DNA of 30,175 nt from Firm-04 sp946413695. Lineage in GTDB: Bacteria > Bacillota > Clostridia > Oscillospirales > Ruminococcaceae. Shown here piece by piece: positions 1-8,500 of this stretch (its first letter is position 1; each line of letters opens with the position of its first letter). The notes under the pieces are model-generated. The model had not been told where the DNA came from, searched no databases, and saw only the letters and a list, made by a program, of their open reading frames with translations. The stretch is taken from positions 1 to 30,175 of the forward strand of contig CAMKLV010000040.1 of the NCBI GenBank assembly GCA_946413695.1. Direction: 5' to 3'. Made by a program: the position numbers and the translations under genes.

Positions 1-2
1 AT

Positions 3-1304
3 AATGTGGATACCGCAAGCAAGGATACCTCAGCACTTGACATGATGCCGATCGTCAACTTGTTCAACGAATGGCACGCAGCTTCGACTTCTAAGAAAAT
101 CAAGGCAGTTATCGAAGCCAATGCAAAGGCAGGCAAGTATCGCACGACCTGCGCTCCGTTCGGTTACACAAAAGGCGATGATCCGAATCACCTGCCTGTG
201 ATCGATCCCGATGCCGCGCCTATTGTCCGCAACATATTTGAGATGAGAGCAAGCGGTATTAGTCCGCACCACATTGCTGATAAGCTCAATGAGGACGGTG
301 TGCCGATCCCCTCGGACTACTACTATGCAAAACTCGGTAAGCCCAATCCTCGGCGCACAAGGCATATGTGGAGTCCGGAAACGGTAAGGCAAATACTTCA
401 CAACTACACCTACCTCGGACACCTTGTTCAGCTCCGCACAAGAACTGTCAGCTACAAAAATCACAAGGTCATCAAAAATGACGAGGAAGACATGATCGTA
501 GTGAAGAATACACACGAGCCTATTGTTTCTCAGGAGCTTTGGGACAGAGTGCGTGAGATGGAGCAGTCGGTATCTCAGGGCAAGCGTAACAGCAGCGGAT
601 ATGTTGCTAACCTCAGTGGACTTATTTACTGTCAGGACTGCGGAAACAAAGTCCGCCTTGCGTGGAACAACACCACGAACGGCAGTAAGAAAAAGCCGAG
701 AAAGTATCTTCGCCACAATTATAACTGCACTTCCTACATGAAGTTCGGAAAGCGTTACTGTCCCAGCCATTACATCAAAATGCAGGATATGGACGCTATT
801 GTGCTTGAAGATATTCGCAGCCTTGCACAGCTTGTTGTAGAGGACGAGGAAAAGGCAAAAGCGGAATTTCTTGCACGCAAGGCGAAGCATCATGAGGAGC
901 AGTATTCCGTTGATACCAAGAAGATCACAGCGGGCAGATACCGCTTGCAGGAGCTTGACACGCTGATTCAGAATATTTATGAGGACAAAGTCCTCGGAAA
1001 GGTGTCAGAGGACGTAGCGATGAAGCTGATAGCAAAATATGAAGCAGAGCAGAAAGAGCTGTCCACAGAAGTTGCTGACCTTGAAGAAAAGTTCTCCACG
1101 ATCAGGCAGGACGAAGAAGATGTGACTATGTTCATGGAGCGCCTGAGAAAGTACACCGATGTGCAGGAGCTTACCCGTGAGATGTGTCTGGAGCTTATCG
1201 AGTATATCACACTTGATGCCTATATCGAGGGGCAGCCCCGTGAGATCTACATCTACTACAAGCTGCTCGATGAACCTCTGAAAGACAAAAGAAGCCTGTT
1301 TTAA
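3..1304 (+). CDS. large serine recombinase, 3' part (5' end outside window)
   Basis: Site-specific DNA recombinase of the large serine resolvase/integrase family, which inserts and excises mobile elements. The frame is open from the first bases. The first visible residues (NVDTASKDTS..., then NEWHAASTSKKIKAV) match the end of the resolvase catalytic domain and the linker helix, so the N-terminal part with the catalytic Ser lies upstream of the window. Next comes the recombinase DNA-binding domain (AGKYRTTCAPFGY, then IVRNIFEMRASGISPHHIADKLN). A zinc-ribbon follows (YCQDCG about residue 208, with paired Cys in YNCTS and RYCPSHY near 240-260), then a Glu/Lys-rich coiled coil (about 270-380) and a C-terminal segment ending in YIYYKLLDEPL. 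This is the usual domain order. Stop codon TAA at 1302-1304. The family is clear; the host element is unknown because the rest is not visible. Confidence 0.93.
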   Translation, partial: NVDTASKDTSALDMMPIVNLFNEWHAASTSKKIKAVIEANAKAGKYRTTCAPFGYTKGDDPNHLPVIDPDAAPIVRNIFEMRASGISPHHIADKLNEDGVPIPSDYYYAKLGKPNPRRTRHMWSPETVRQILHNYTYLGHLVQLRTRTVSYKNHKVIKNDEEDMIVVKNTHEPIVSQELWDRVREMEQSVSQGKRNSSGYVANLSGLIYCQDCGNKVRLAWNNTTNGSKKKPRKYLRHNYNCTSYMKFGKRYCPSHYIKMQDMDAIVLEDIRSLAQLVVEDEEKAKAEFLARKAKHHEEQYSVDTKKITAGRYRLQELDTLIQNIYEDKVLGKVSEDVAMKLIAKYEAEQKELSTEVADLEEKFSTIRQDEEDVTMFMERLRKYTDVQELTREMCLELIEYITLDAYIEGQPREIYIYYKLLDEPLKDKRSLF

Positions 1305-1320
1305 GGCGTATTTACGTTGC

Positions 1321-1965
1321 TTACACACCATACGAAAGTGTGTTACTATTTGGCAAGGGGACTACCGCAGCAATATACACAGCCGTCATGATGAGCGGAA
1401 CCATGAGAAAGAACATTCGGGATTTTTTATTCTCTGTATTCTGCGCATTTTTTAAGATGTCTGAATCCAGCAGCGCAAGCTTCGGGCATTTTTCCAGATA
1501 TTTTACCGGAATTTCCTGCCCTTCTTCGCATGAAAGCGGATACAGCGCCTGCCTGCTTGTCAGGGGAGTCGGGGGGAATTCCTTGGAATACTCTTTTGCG
1601 CCCGCATGATATTTCACCGTGAATGAAAAAAGCGCTTTCCTTACCCACTCATCCAAACCAAGCTGATCCGGACGCGGGATTTCTTTTACGGATTCGATAA
1701 CCCCTTTTGTCTGTCTGCCGTGCTTCTCAATATACCCTCTGATTACGGGCTGACAGAGCGCGCATGCAAACAGGATATCTATCATCAGAACGATTATTCC
1801 GATGCCGGCTTTTATGACGATTCCGGATACAGCCGCCGCCTGATCACCGGGGATGATACCCGTCACCGCCATCACGCCTGTGACCGAGCCGATGACTGCT
1901 CCTGCAAGTATCCATCTGACCGTCATTCTGAAAGCGCGGCTGTCCTGCGGATCATATGTCTGCAT
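1321..1965 (-). CDS. membrane protein with DUF3592-like extramembrane domain
   Basis: A 214-residue protein with two N-terminal hydrophobic segments (about residues 14-36 and 48-72), a soluble middle domain (about 75-180) and a C-terminal hydrophobic segment (about 184-203). The soluble part (TKGVIESVKEIPRP, then FSFTVKYHAGAKEYSKEFP and GQEIPVKYLEKCPKLALL) recalls the DUF3592 pattern, in which a small beta domain sits between membrane helices; no function is established. Start at 1965 is supported by AGGAGG nine bases upstream. The gene lies 34 bases downstream of the small membrane protein at 2000-2254 and probably shares its promoter. Its stop codon is only 16 bases from the stop of the convergent recombinase, so the 3' end may have been altered when the element inserted. 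Confidence 0.75.
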   Translation of the reverse strand: MQTYDPQDSRAFRMTVRWILAGAVIGSVTGVMAVTGIIPGDQAAAVSGIVIKAGIGIIVLMIDILFACALCQPVIRGYIEKHGRQTKGVIESVKEIPRPDQLGLDEWVRKALFSFTVKYHAGAKEYSKEFPPTPLTSRQALYPLSCEEGQEIPVKYLEKCPKLALLDSDILKNAQNTENKKSRMFFLMVPLIMTAVYIAAVVPLPNSNTLSYGV

Positions 1966-1999
1966 GTTGTCTGACCTCCTGCTGTTCTGTGTCTGTGGT

Positions 2000-2254
2000 T
2001 TATTTTCTGCGGTTCTTGTATGCTTTGAGAAATCCGAAGCCGAAAAATATCAGCAGTCCGATGCTAAAGATGATCAATAAAACATTTTTGTTGTGTATTC
2101 CCAAATAGAGAATGAAGCCGACAAATCCGCCGTAAACGGTCAGAAGTACCGCAGCCGCCGCTATGCGCAGAAACAGCGGAATCTTTTTATCCTGAACAGC
2201 CTGCAAAGAGCCGTCTATGATAAGATCAAGCAGTATTTCAAATATCATTTCCAT
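2000..2254 (-). CDS. small membrane protein of unknown function
   Basis: An 84-residue protein with an N-terminal amphipathic stretch (MEMIFEILLDLIIDGSLQAV), two hydrophobic segments (about residues 27-51 and 57-74) and a positively charged tail (KAYKNRRK), suggesting both ends are cytoplasmic. AAAGGA lies seven bases before the ATG at 2252-2254. It is the first gene after the promoter at 2306-2334 and is followed by the larger membrane protein gene. I recognise no family; the coding call rests on the RBS, promoter and membrane-protein composition. Confidence 0.7.
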   Translation of the reverse strand: MEMIFEILLDLIIDGSLQAVQDKKIPLFLRIAAAAVLLTVYGGFVGFILYLGIHNKNVLLIIFSIGLLIFFGFGFLKAYKNRRK

Positions 2255-2305
2255 GTCATAATCCTTTCGCAGTCAGGTTTGCGTCTCAATATGAAGTATG
2301 CTGTT

Positions 2306-2334
2306 ATTATAGCACACCGTATCCGAAAAAGCAA
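2306..2334 (-). promoter_or_regulatory. sigma-A type promoter for the small membrane protein operon
   Basis: On the minus strand TTGCTT (2334-2329) and TATAAT (2311-2306) are separated by 17 bp, with the TGTGC extended -10 element directly before TATAAT. It lies 52 bases upstream of the ATG at 2254. Confidence 0.75.
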
Positions 2335-2345
2335 GCTTCTTCATA

Positions 2346-2387
2346 GAAATTTAAGCCGCCGATGTGTCCGAAGCACACCGGCGGCTG
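2346..2387 (-). terminator. rho-independent-like terminator after the dockerin gene 2405-3268
   Basis: On the minus strand a GC-rich stem, AGCCGCCG pairing with CGGCGGCT and extended through GTGTG/CACAC with one mismatch, is followed by TTAAATTTC. The T tail is short and interrupted, so strength is uncertain. It lies 20-50 bases after the stop codon of the last gene of the sigma-factor operon. Confidence 0.6.
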
Positions 2388-2404
2388 TTCGTCTTTATTC
2401 AGGA

Positions 2405-3268
2405 TCAATCGAGCTTTGCGATTTTGCGGAGAATTGCAATCACATCATCTCCGGTGAGATTGCCGTCACGGTTCATGTCAGCGTTCTGTTTGCCCTGCGC
2501 TGTGATTATTGCCGTATTGTCCTCTGCGGCAAAGCGCGCAACCAGCACAGCATCCGAGACATCGACATTGTTGTCGCAGTTTGCATCGCCGTAGGGCGCA
2601 TTCTCAATTTCCGGATTTACTGTAGTAATCGGCTTGCCCTCAACAATCGGAACCACATTGATATGAAAATTGTCGATATTCTGCTCCTTGATGTAGTCAC
2701 ACACAGCAGCCCAGGCATTGATCTCGGCATCCTGATGAAACTCAACTACGATTGGTTGATAGCCGGGATACTCTTTATCGCTGACTATCCTGGCATCCAG
2801 TCCGTTTTCCTCGACAAACGCAATCAGCATGGCGCGAATCTGCTCAATATCAGTAATTTTCTCTGCTTCCGCTGTTGTCATTGTCGTAGTAGTTGTTGTA
2901 TTATCAGCATTGGGATTCGCTGTCATAATCGGGCTTCCGTCAGCGCAAGGAACCAGATTGAACGAAGTTCTTTCAATGCCGTTCTTTTCTGCGAATTCCA
3001 GAATCTGCCTGTTGGCAGAGGTTGCAGAATTGAATTCGATTACAACAGTACCGGCATACTGCGGATATGCTTCATCGCCCACGCATTTGGCATCTATGTC
3101 ACTCTCTGCGATATACTGAGTAAACAGTTCGCGGATTGTATCAGAATCTGTAATCTTTTCAGCTGTGACCGCTGTTTCATCTGCGGATGCAGGAAATGCA
3201 TTCCATACCGAAAAAGTCATCAGCATGGCAACAACCGTGCAGATGGTCGAAATGATACGCTTTTTCAT
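2405..3268 (-). CDS. secreted dockerin protein with two copies of a novel ~80-residue domain
   Basis: A 287-residue exported protein. An N-terminal signal peptide (MKKRIISTICTVVAMLM..., probable cleavage after ASA near residue 29) is followed by two related domains at about residues 37-115 and 136-214. Each begins AEKITD, has an IR helix, the block EN/ES-x-(L/I)DA(R/K), a VV(I)EF strand and ends NLVP or NVVP followed by a Gly-x-Pro-Ile turn. A short Thr run (NTTTTTTMTT) links them. Residues 226-287 form a C-terminal type I dockerin: loops GDANCDNNVDVSDAV and ADMNRDGNLTGDDV. AAGGAGG precedes the ATG at 3268. The gene starts 42 bases after the stop of the anti-sigma-like gene, which ends in the same domain, so it is very likely the third gene of the sigma operon. 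No catalytic motif is visible; binding or sensing is inferred. Confidence 0.85.
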   Translation of the reverse strand: MKKRIISTICTVVAMLMTFSVWNAFPASADETAVTAEKITDSDTIRELFTQYIAESDIDAKCVGDEAYPQYAGTVVIEFNSATSANRQILEFAEKNGIERTSFNLVPCADGSPIMTANPNADNTTTTTTMTTAEAEKITDIEQIRAMLIAFVEENGLDARIVSDKEYPGYQPIVVEFHQDAEINAWAAVCDYIKEQNIDNFHINVVPIVEGKPITTVNPEIENAPYGDANCDNNVDVSDAVLVARFAAEDNTAIITAQGKQNADMNRDGNLTGDDVIAILRKIAKLD

Positions 3269-3310
3269 ATTTCTCCCTCCTTGCTTATCATCGGTTTGTC
3301 AGGTATGCGA

Positions 3311-4582
3311 TCATACATCTGACGCCTCGTTGCGCTTTCCGTCAGTCAGCGCAACTATTTTATATGCGTACCTGTCAATGTGATACTTTGCTGCAAAATC
3401 CTGAATGATAAAGCTGCATGGAATATCAGCTTTTGTGTTCCACTCAATTACAAGTTGAATCTGTCCGTTCGGTAAAGTGATGTTTTCGGCGCACCGTGCA
3501 TCCAGAGCGTTTTCTTCAAAAAGTGCTGTATACATTGCGCGGATTGTATCCGGATCTGTGATTTCGTCATCGGGAATCGTGAATCCCTCCGGATCCTTCC
3601 ATGCATAGCCCAATAAAATACTCCGGACATTTTCGTTTTTGTCTGCAAGCAGAATCTGCTCCGGTGTCAGTGTGCAGAAAATACGCGGATAATACGGAAA
3701 GCAGATTGCATTTTCGCGATCCGCTCCGATTGCCGAAAGAATCGCAGAAATCTGTTCTTCCTTTGCGGCACGGTACAGTTTCTCCTGCGTTTCTATATAA
3801 TAATCCCATTCCATCAGAGAAATTTCTTCCTCAGAATACAGATTCGGATCAAGCGTTTCAGCATATTTTCTGCCTGCTTCTTTCGCTTGGTCTGACAGTC
3901 CGGCTGTATGCTCATAATAAGTCAGGTGGACAGGAATCAGCGTTTCGCCGGAACGGATTTGCTGTCTGACCTTTTCTTCCGCCTTGGCTGACAGTTGATC
4001 GGGATCGACTGACGGTACCGCTTTTGTGGTGACTGTGGTCATTGCCGCGGTTGTGGATGTTTCGGATGATATAACAGCTTTTGCTGAACTTGTAGTGCGC
4101 ACAGATGTCTGATTGTCTGCAACCGGAGATGCCGATTCGGATGATGTCACATTTGTCACAGCCTGTTCTGTTGCGGCTTTGCGCATTGTTGTGGCAGCCG
4201 GTTCTGTGCGCAGCGATGTCACCGTCAAAGGTTTTGCAGTTGTAATCTGAGCGGATGTGGCTGCCGCGGTCACTTCTTCGAGGAACGAATCTACCTGACT
4301 GTTCTGCGGGATCAGGTCATCCTGATTTCCGTGCAGCATCACCGCACCGAATCCGACCGCAAACAGCAGACAGGCTGCAAGAATGGCTCCGACCGTCCGG
4401 AGAGGGACTGCGGCTGTTCTGTGTGAAGCTGCAATGTGACCGCCGGTGTTCCTTGACGCAGCCGGTGCAGATGCACAATCGGCATGGGCTGGCGCTCTGC
4501 CGCGGCGGGGGTGTTTGTATGCCGAAACGATCATCTGATCCGGCAGATCGTTCAGCAATTCAGCAAGCTCCGTTGCATTCAA
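3311..4582 (-). CDS. membrane anti-sigma-like protein with extracellular sensor domain
   Basis: A 423-residue single-pass membrane protein encoded directly after an ECF sigma factor. Residues 1-60 would be cytoplasmic (MNATELAELLNDLPDQMIVSAY), residues about 62-83 are the membrane segment, and a Ser/Thr-rich spacer runs to about 180. An Ala/Lys/Glu-rich helical region follows, then LTPEQILLADKNENVRSILLGY. Residues about 339-418 match the repeated domain of the dockerin protein encoded next (EITDPDTIRAM, EENALDARC, LVIEWNTKAD, KIVALTDGK). Start: TTG at 4582, overlapping the sigma stop as TTGA with AGGAGG seven bases upstream; no in-frame ATG is better placed. The anti-sigma role is inferred from position, topology and translational coupling; the N-terminus does not match a zinc-binding ZAS motif. 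Confidence 0.75.
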   Translation of the reverse strand: MNATELAELLNDLPDQMIVSAYKHPRRGRAPAHADCASAPAASRNTGGHIAASHRTAAVPLRTVGAILAACLLFAVGFGAVMLHGNQDDLIPQNSQVDSFLEEVTAAATSAQITTAKPLTVTSLRTEPAATTMRKAATEQAVTNVTSSESASPVADNQTSVRTTSSAKAVISSETSTTAAMTTVTTKAVPSVDPDQLSAKAEEKVRQQIRSGETLIPVHLTYYEHTAGLSDQAKEAGRKYAETLDPNLYSEEEISLMEWDYYIETQEKLYRAAKEEQISAILSAIGADRENAICFPYYPRIFCTLTPEQILLADKNENVRSILLGYAWKDPEGFTIPDDEITDPDTIRAMYTALFEENALDARCAENITLPNGQIQLVIEWNTKADIPCSFIIQDFAAKYHIDRYAYKIVALTDGKRNEASDV

Positions 4583-5172
4583 AGCAATCCCTCCTTTCTG
4601 AGATATGCCAGCAGCTTTTTCCGGATATGTGACAATGTTACCTGCACGTTATTCTCGCACATTCCGGATTCCGCCGCAAGATCGGAAAAGGATGTGAATC
4701 CCCAGTATCTGCGGATAAACAGGTTTCGCTTTTTGACCGGCAGCGATTGCAGAAACCGGCTGATTGCCTCCAGCAGTTCGCGCCGCTCCAGCTCAGAGAG
4801 TACATTTTCAGATGAAGGCAGCAATTCTGAAAGTTCGTCGAGCGCCGCAGCCTGCTGACCGCCGCCGCGTTTTGTACGGTGTCCTGCTTTATACCGGTTC
4901 AGCGCATGGTTGCGGACCGTTTTCAGCAGATAGGCGCAGAAGTTTTCCGGCTGTGCAGGCGGAATCGCATTCCAGATCTGCAGCAGCGCATCGTTCAGGC
5001 ACTCCTCTGCATCCTGCTCACTGCCCAGAATATCGCGCGCAACGGTCCGGCAGAGCGCACCGTACTGTTCCGCGATCACGGCAAGCGCCTGCTCATCTCT
5101 GTTATTCAGCATCAAAAGAATTCTTTTGTCATCTATGGCAATCACCGCCCTTCGCGTTTTGCCTTCATCCAT
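4579..5172 (-). CDS. ECF-type RNA polymerase sigma factor (module 1)
   Basis: About 197 residues, usual ECF size. Region 2 is seen in ALAVIAEQYGALCRTVARDIL, the hallmark GSEQDAEECLNDALLQIWNAIPP and FCAYLLKTVRNHALNRYKA. Region 4 is seen in LPVKKRNLFIRRYWGFTSFSDLAAESGMCENNVQVTLSHIRKKLLAYL. It would direct RNA polymerase to a small regulon when released from its anti-sigma partner. The stop overlaps the start of the downstream anti-sigma-like gene by four bases, and the codons for the final Lys-Glu-Gly supply that gene's ribosome binding site. The start is uncertain: ATG at 5172 lacks a clear RBS; TTG at 5175 and GTG near 5145 are alternatives. A near-consensus promoter lies 60-90 bases upstream. 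Confidence 0.9.
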   Translation of the reverse strand: MDEGKTRRAVIAIDDKRILLMLNNRDEQALAVIAEQYGALCRTVARDILGSEQDAEECLNDALLQIWNAIPPAQPENFCAYLLKTVRNHALNRYKAGHRTKRGGGQQAAALDELSELLPSSENVLSELERRELLEAISRFLQSLPVKKRNLFIRRYWGFTSFSDLAAESGMCENNVQVTLSHIRKKLLAYLRKEGLL

Positions 5173-5231
5173 CAAGACAACAAAACGCCGGAAAACTTAA
5201 AGCGTTTTCAAAAATATTTTTCTCTGTCTGC

Positions 5232-5260
5232 ATTGTAGCATCTGCGGCGGCGTTTGTCAA
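5232..5260 (-). promoter_or_regulatory. near-consensus housekeeping promoter for the sigma / anti-sigma / dockerin operon
   Basis: On the minus strand TTGACA (5260-5255) and TACAAT (5237-5232) are separated by exactly 17 bp. It gives a leader of about 50-55 bases. A consensus sigma-A site implies constitutive transcription rather than only autoregulation by the ECF factor. Confidence 0.8.
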
Positions 5261-5294
5261 TATGCAGGCAGAAACAGCCGCTGCTTTCCGCATT

Positions 5295-5310
5295 CCCCCC
5301 AGTTGGGGGG
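5295..5310. repeat. C6-N4-G6 inverted repeat in the divergent intergenic region
   Basis: Six C, the tetraloop AGTT and six G form a perfect 6-bp inverted repeat (5295-5300 with 5305-5310). No T run follows on either strand, so it is not a normal terminator. It sits between the sigma-factor promoter and the giant gene's leader and could be a binding site or RNA hairpin; function unknown. Confidence 0.5.
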
Positions 5311-5363
5311 TAGTATTCAGATTGAAAATATGATAAAATAATTACAACAATGGGGATCGCTGG

Positions 5364-5507
5364 ATTCCGGCGCTCCTTTGTCTGATGTGTATTCCGGAAA
5401 GGAGCGAAAGCAATGATGATACGGCAGGTGATGCGGATGTGCGTACACCGTACAAGGTCATGACTGCAAAAGCTGCACCGGAGCGGTTTCCGGACAGCCA
5501 AATGACC
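5364..5507 (+). ncRNA. candidate structured 5' leader of the giant dockerin gene
   Basis: The 390 bases between the sigma gene and the giant gene hold no convincing gene but several nested pairings. CGCTCCTTT (5371-5379) pairs perfectly with AAAGGAGCG (5398-5406). TACGG (5420-5424) pairs with CCGTA (5448-5452). A three-part stem joins GGTCAT (5456-5461) to ATGACC (5502-5507), enclosing GCTG/CAGC (5472-5475, 5495-5498) and CCGGA/TCCGG (5478-5482, 5489-5493). I could not match it to a riboswitch class I know. A leader with regulatory structure is inferred, not shown. Confidence 0.4.
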
Positions 5508-5569
5508 GTTTGAACAATCAAGGATGAAACAGTCCATAAAAATCTATTTTGAAGGTGAGGTACAGATTT

Positions 5570-8500
5570 ATGAAACAAACGCGAAAACGCATCTTCTCTT
5601 TGCTGATGTCAGGAATCATGACAGCATCGCTGCTGCCTGCGTATCTGGCTGAGCTGCCCATTCCGGCAGCAGCGGACGATCCGGTGGAGGACAACGATCC
5701 GACGATCGACTTTGACTACGCAACCGGCAAAAATATCCTGAATGCAGACGATGCGCTGAAGGATCTTGCACAGCAGAAAAAAGACAGCATGGATTCCGGC
5801 GAAACAGAAGATATGAAGCAGAGATTCCCGTGGCAGCACGCGACATATGTCACTGCCGAAGGAGACAGCGGCCATTCGCTCCGCACGCTGCTTGAATCCA
5901 GAGACACCGATGTTCAGTATGTTTCGCTCGTAAAAGACTATAAAGGTTATTGGGATCATTGGGACAAGCAGAAATGGGAGCCGATCAAAATCACCACGGA
6001 CAAGGTGCTTGACCTGAACGGACACCAGTTTTTGCTTCAATATGATGCAAACATCAATCACAAAGAAGGCGGTCACGAGCAGGAATATAGCTGGGAGGGT
6101 GCACATTATCTGAGTGCCTTTGAAATCTCCGAGGGTGCAACGCTGACGATCATCGACTCCTCTGAATGGCGCGGAGACGGGAAGGGCACAGGTAAAATCG
6201 GATTTTATGCCGGCTGGTGTGACCATTATACCTATGACTACAAATGGTACGGCCACCGTGATCTGTTCCATGTACTGGACGGAAATCTGATCATTTACGG
6301 CGGCACCTATGAAGCCGGCGAAACCAAGATGCAGAGAAAAGTAGTTTCAAATTTCTCCATGAAAAAACTGACAACGGCCATCGGAACGGCGGTCGGACTC
6401 GGCGTGAACATTGCAAAATATGCAACGGGCATCTCAACTGCCGAAGCCGCATATCAGGATGTGCTGGACGAAGTAGCTGATCTGAATGCAGGCACAGCAG
6501 ATCCGAAGCCGCCGAAGACCTCAGAAACACAGAAGAATCAGCCGGACGGCAAAGCCAGCACCAGAAATCTGTCTGTCAGCGAAAAATCGGCGGAAAAAGA
6601 CAAGAAGATTGCTGAAGGCGATAAGCAGGGAACACCGGAAGGCGAGAACAAGGCTGATGAAGAAGGAAAGGCAAAATACGATAAAAACACCAAGGTTGCA
6701 AAGGCGAAGAACGAAATTGTCAATCAGGCTGTCAATAAAGACGGCATCATGGGCATTGTCAACGAGGGCTTTTCGCTCGTGGATCAGGTCATAGATATGT
6801 TTGGCACAACAGAGTACCCGCCGATCTCCAATACGATTATGGGTACGGCTGTCCGTGTGGGAACAGCGGGCACCTTTGCCTGCTACGGCGGCAGCTACAT
6901 CGGCAACGGCAGCACGCCGGATACACGGAATGCTGTTGTCGAAGTGATGATCAGTCCGAGTGCAGGTGCATGGACATATGATGCAAGAAAGCGGGAAGGC
7001 GGCAGAGCCTATATCTATGACGGCGATTTTACAGCCAATGCCGGTGCAAATGTGTTCAACATCTGCCGCGGCATTAAAGACAAAGAACTGAAAACAACCC
7101 AATACAGGCTCAACGCGAATAACAGTTCTGAAGTTGCGATTACCTATGACGAACATTTCGGCGTGGAGGAGCTCTTTTATGAGAATCAGGATCAGCTGGA
7201 AAAGGGAAGAATCGAAAACGGCACCGTCTATGACCAATACAACCAGGAAATCATCCCTGAACCGCTGACAACCGCCAATATTCAGGTGCGCGGCGGCACC
7301 TTCCACTGCCATTATAATGTGATCAACATGGCAAAGCTGGAAAAAGGCGCGCGCACAACAGCAGGTACCTCCGTTGACGCGCATTACCGCAAGTTCCCCG
7401 GCACCTCCGGCTCCGTGAACCTCGGCGTGGATTCCTTCGGCGAAGACCTCATCCGCGACGGCAGAATCCAGATCGTCGATAATGCAGAGGGCTGTCTCGT
7501 TCTGATGGACGATCAGGAACCGGGCAAAGAAAACGGACTGTATCACTACCGCCTGTTCTGCGGCGACAACGAGCTGCGTACAAAATCCTATCTGAAGGTC
7601 TATCCGAATGAGGCAGTCACGAATTCATCGAATTCCATGCAGCTTGCCTATTATCTCGGTACAGGCACGCAGACGAAAGATATCTTCACGGATGACGAGG
7701 ATAATATCCGTTCGCCTTACCGCCAGATGGAAAAATATTTTGATTTCCAGATTGACGATCCGAATCACAGACAGGCGTATTCCGTCAAGCCGTATTTCCG
7801 TAATTCGAAAACGGAACAAATGGATGTCTACGGGGAACATGTAGCATCCTCTGAGGTCTGGTATTATCCGGCGCCGCTGGATAAATACGGCAATGAAATC
7901 AAGGATGTCTCCTACGGATTTTCTGAGCTGCGTTTTTTGGTGCATCCCAATAATATCGGAAAATTCCAGAAATGGGCAGGCTCGGAGCTGCTCGGCACTA
8001 TGCACCATTATGAACCGGACACAGGCGTTTACTGGCTCTATGACAAGGACTTTATCGACGATGAAGCCTGGCAGGATGTGATTGACGGAGAAGACCTCTA
8101 TTTGGACGGCACATTCAATATCAAAAAAGCAACATACGAAAAAGTCCGCACGAACATGAAATACTTTACCTACAAGGTCTATCAGGTTGATCCGCTGACG
8201 CGCGAAAATCTCAACGCGAACGGCACCTACGGCGGCGATGATCCGCTGCTCACAGTCTGCTACGGCTGTGCGCCGGAGGAGACTGCGCTCAAGTGCAAGC
8301 TGCCGCTGGACGAGGTCGAGCAGCGCATCAAAAATACCCACCCTGAATGGCAGGGCTACCGCGCAGGCGAGATGTACCGCATCGTGCTGGAAGTGCAGGA
8401 GCAGATCGGCATCGGTGAAAAAGCTGCGAGTGCGGATAGTCTCTGCTTAGATAAGTCATTCAATGACTTCGGCAAAAAGCTGAGACCTGCTTCTACCACA

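Noticed and set aside
2093..3322. 409-codon plus-strand frame
   Set aside because: It runs antisense to the small membrane protein and the dockerin gene and crosses a promoter and terminator. The product is rich in Cys, Arg and Ile without a recognisable domain.
5371..5507. c-di-GMP (GEMM) or cobalamin riboswitch in the giant gene leader
   Set aside because: The stems do not contain the conserved GEMM core or the cobalamin box; only an unclassified structured leader can be claimed.
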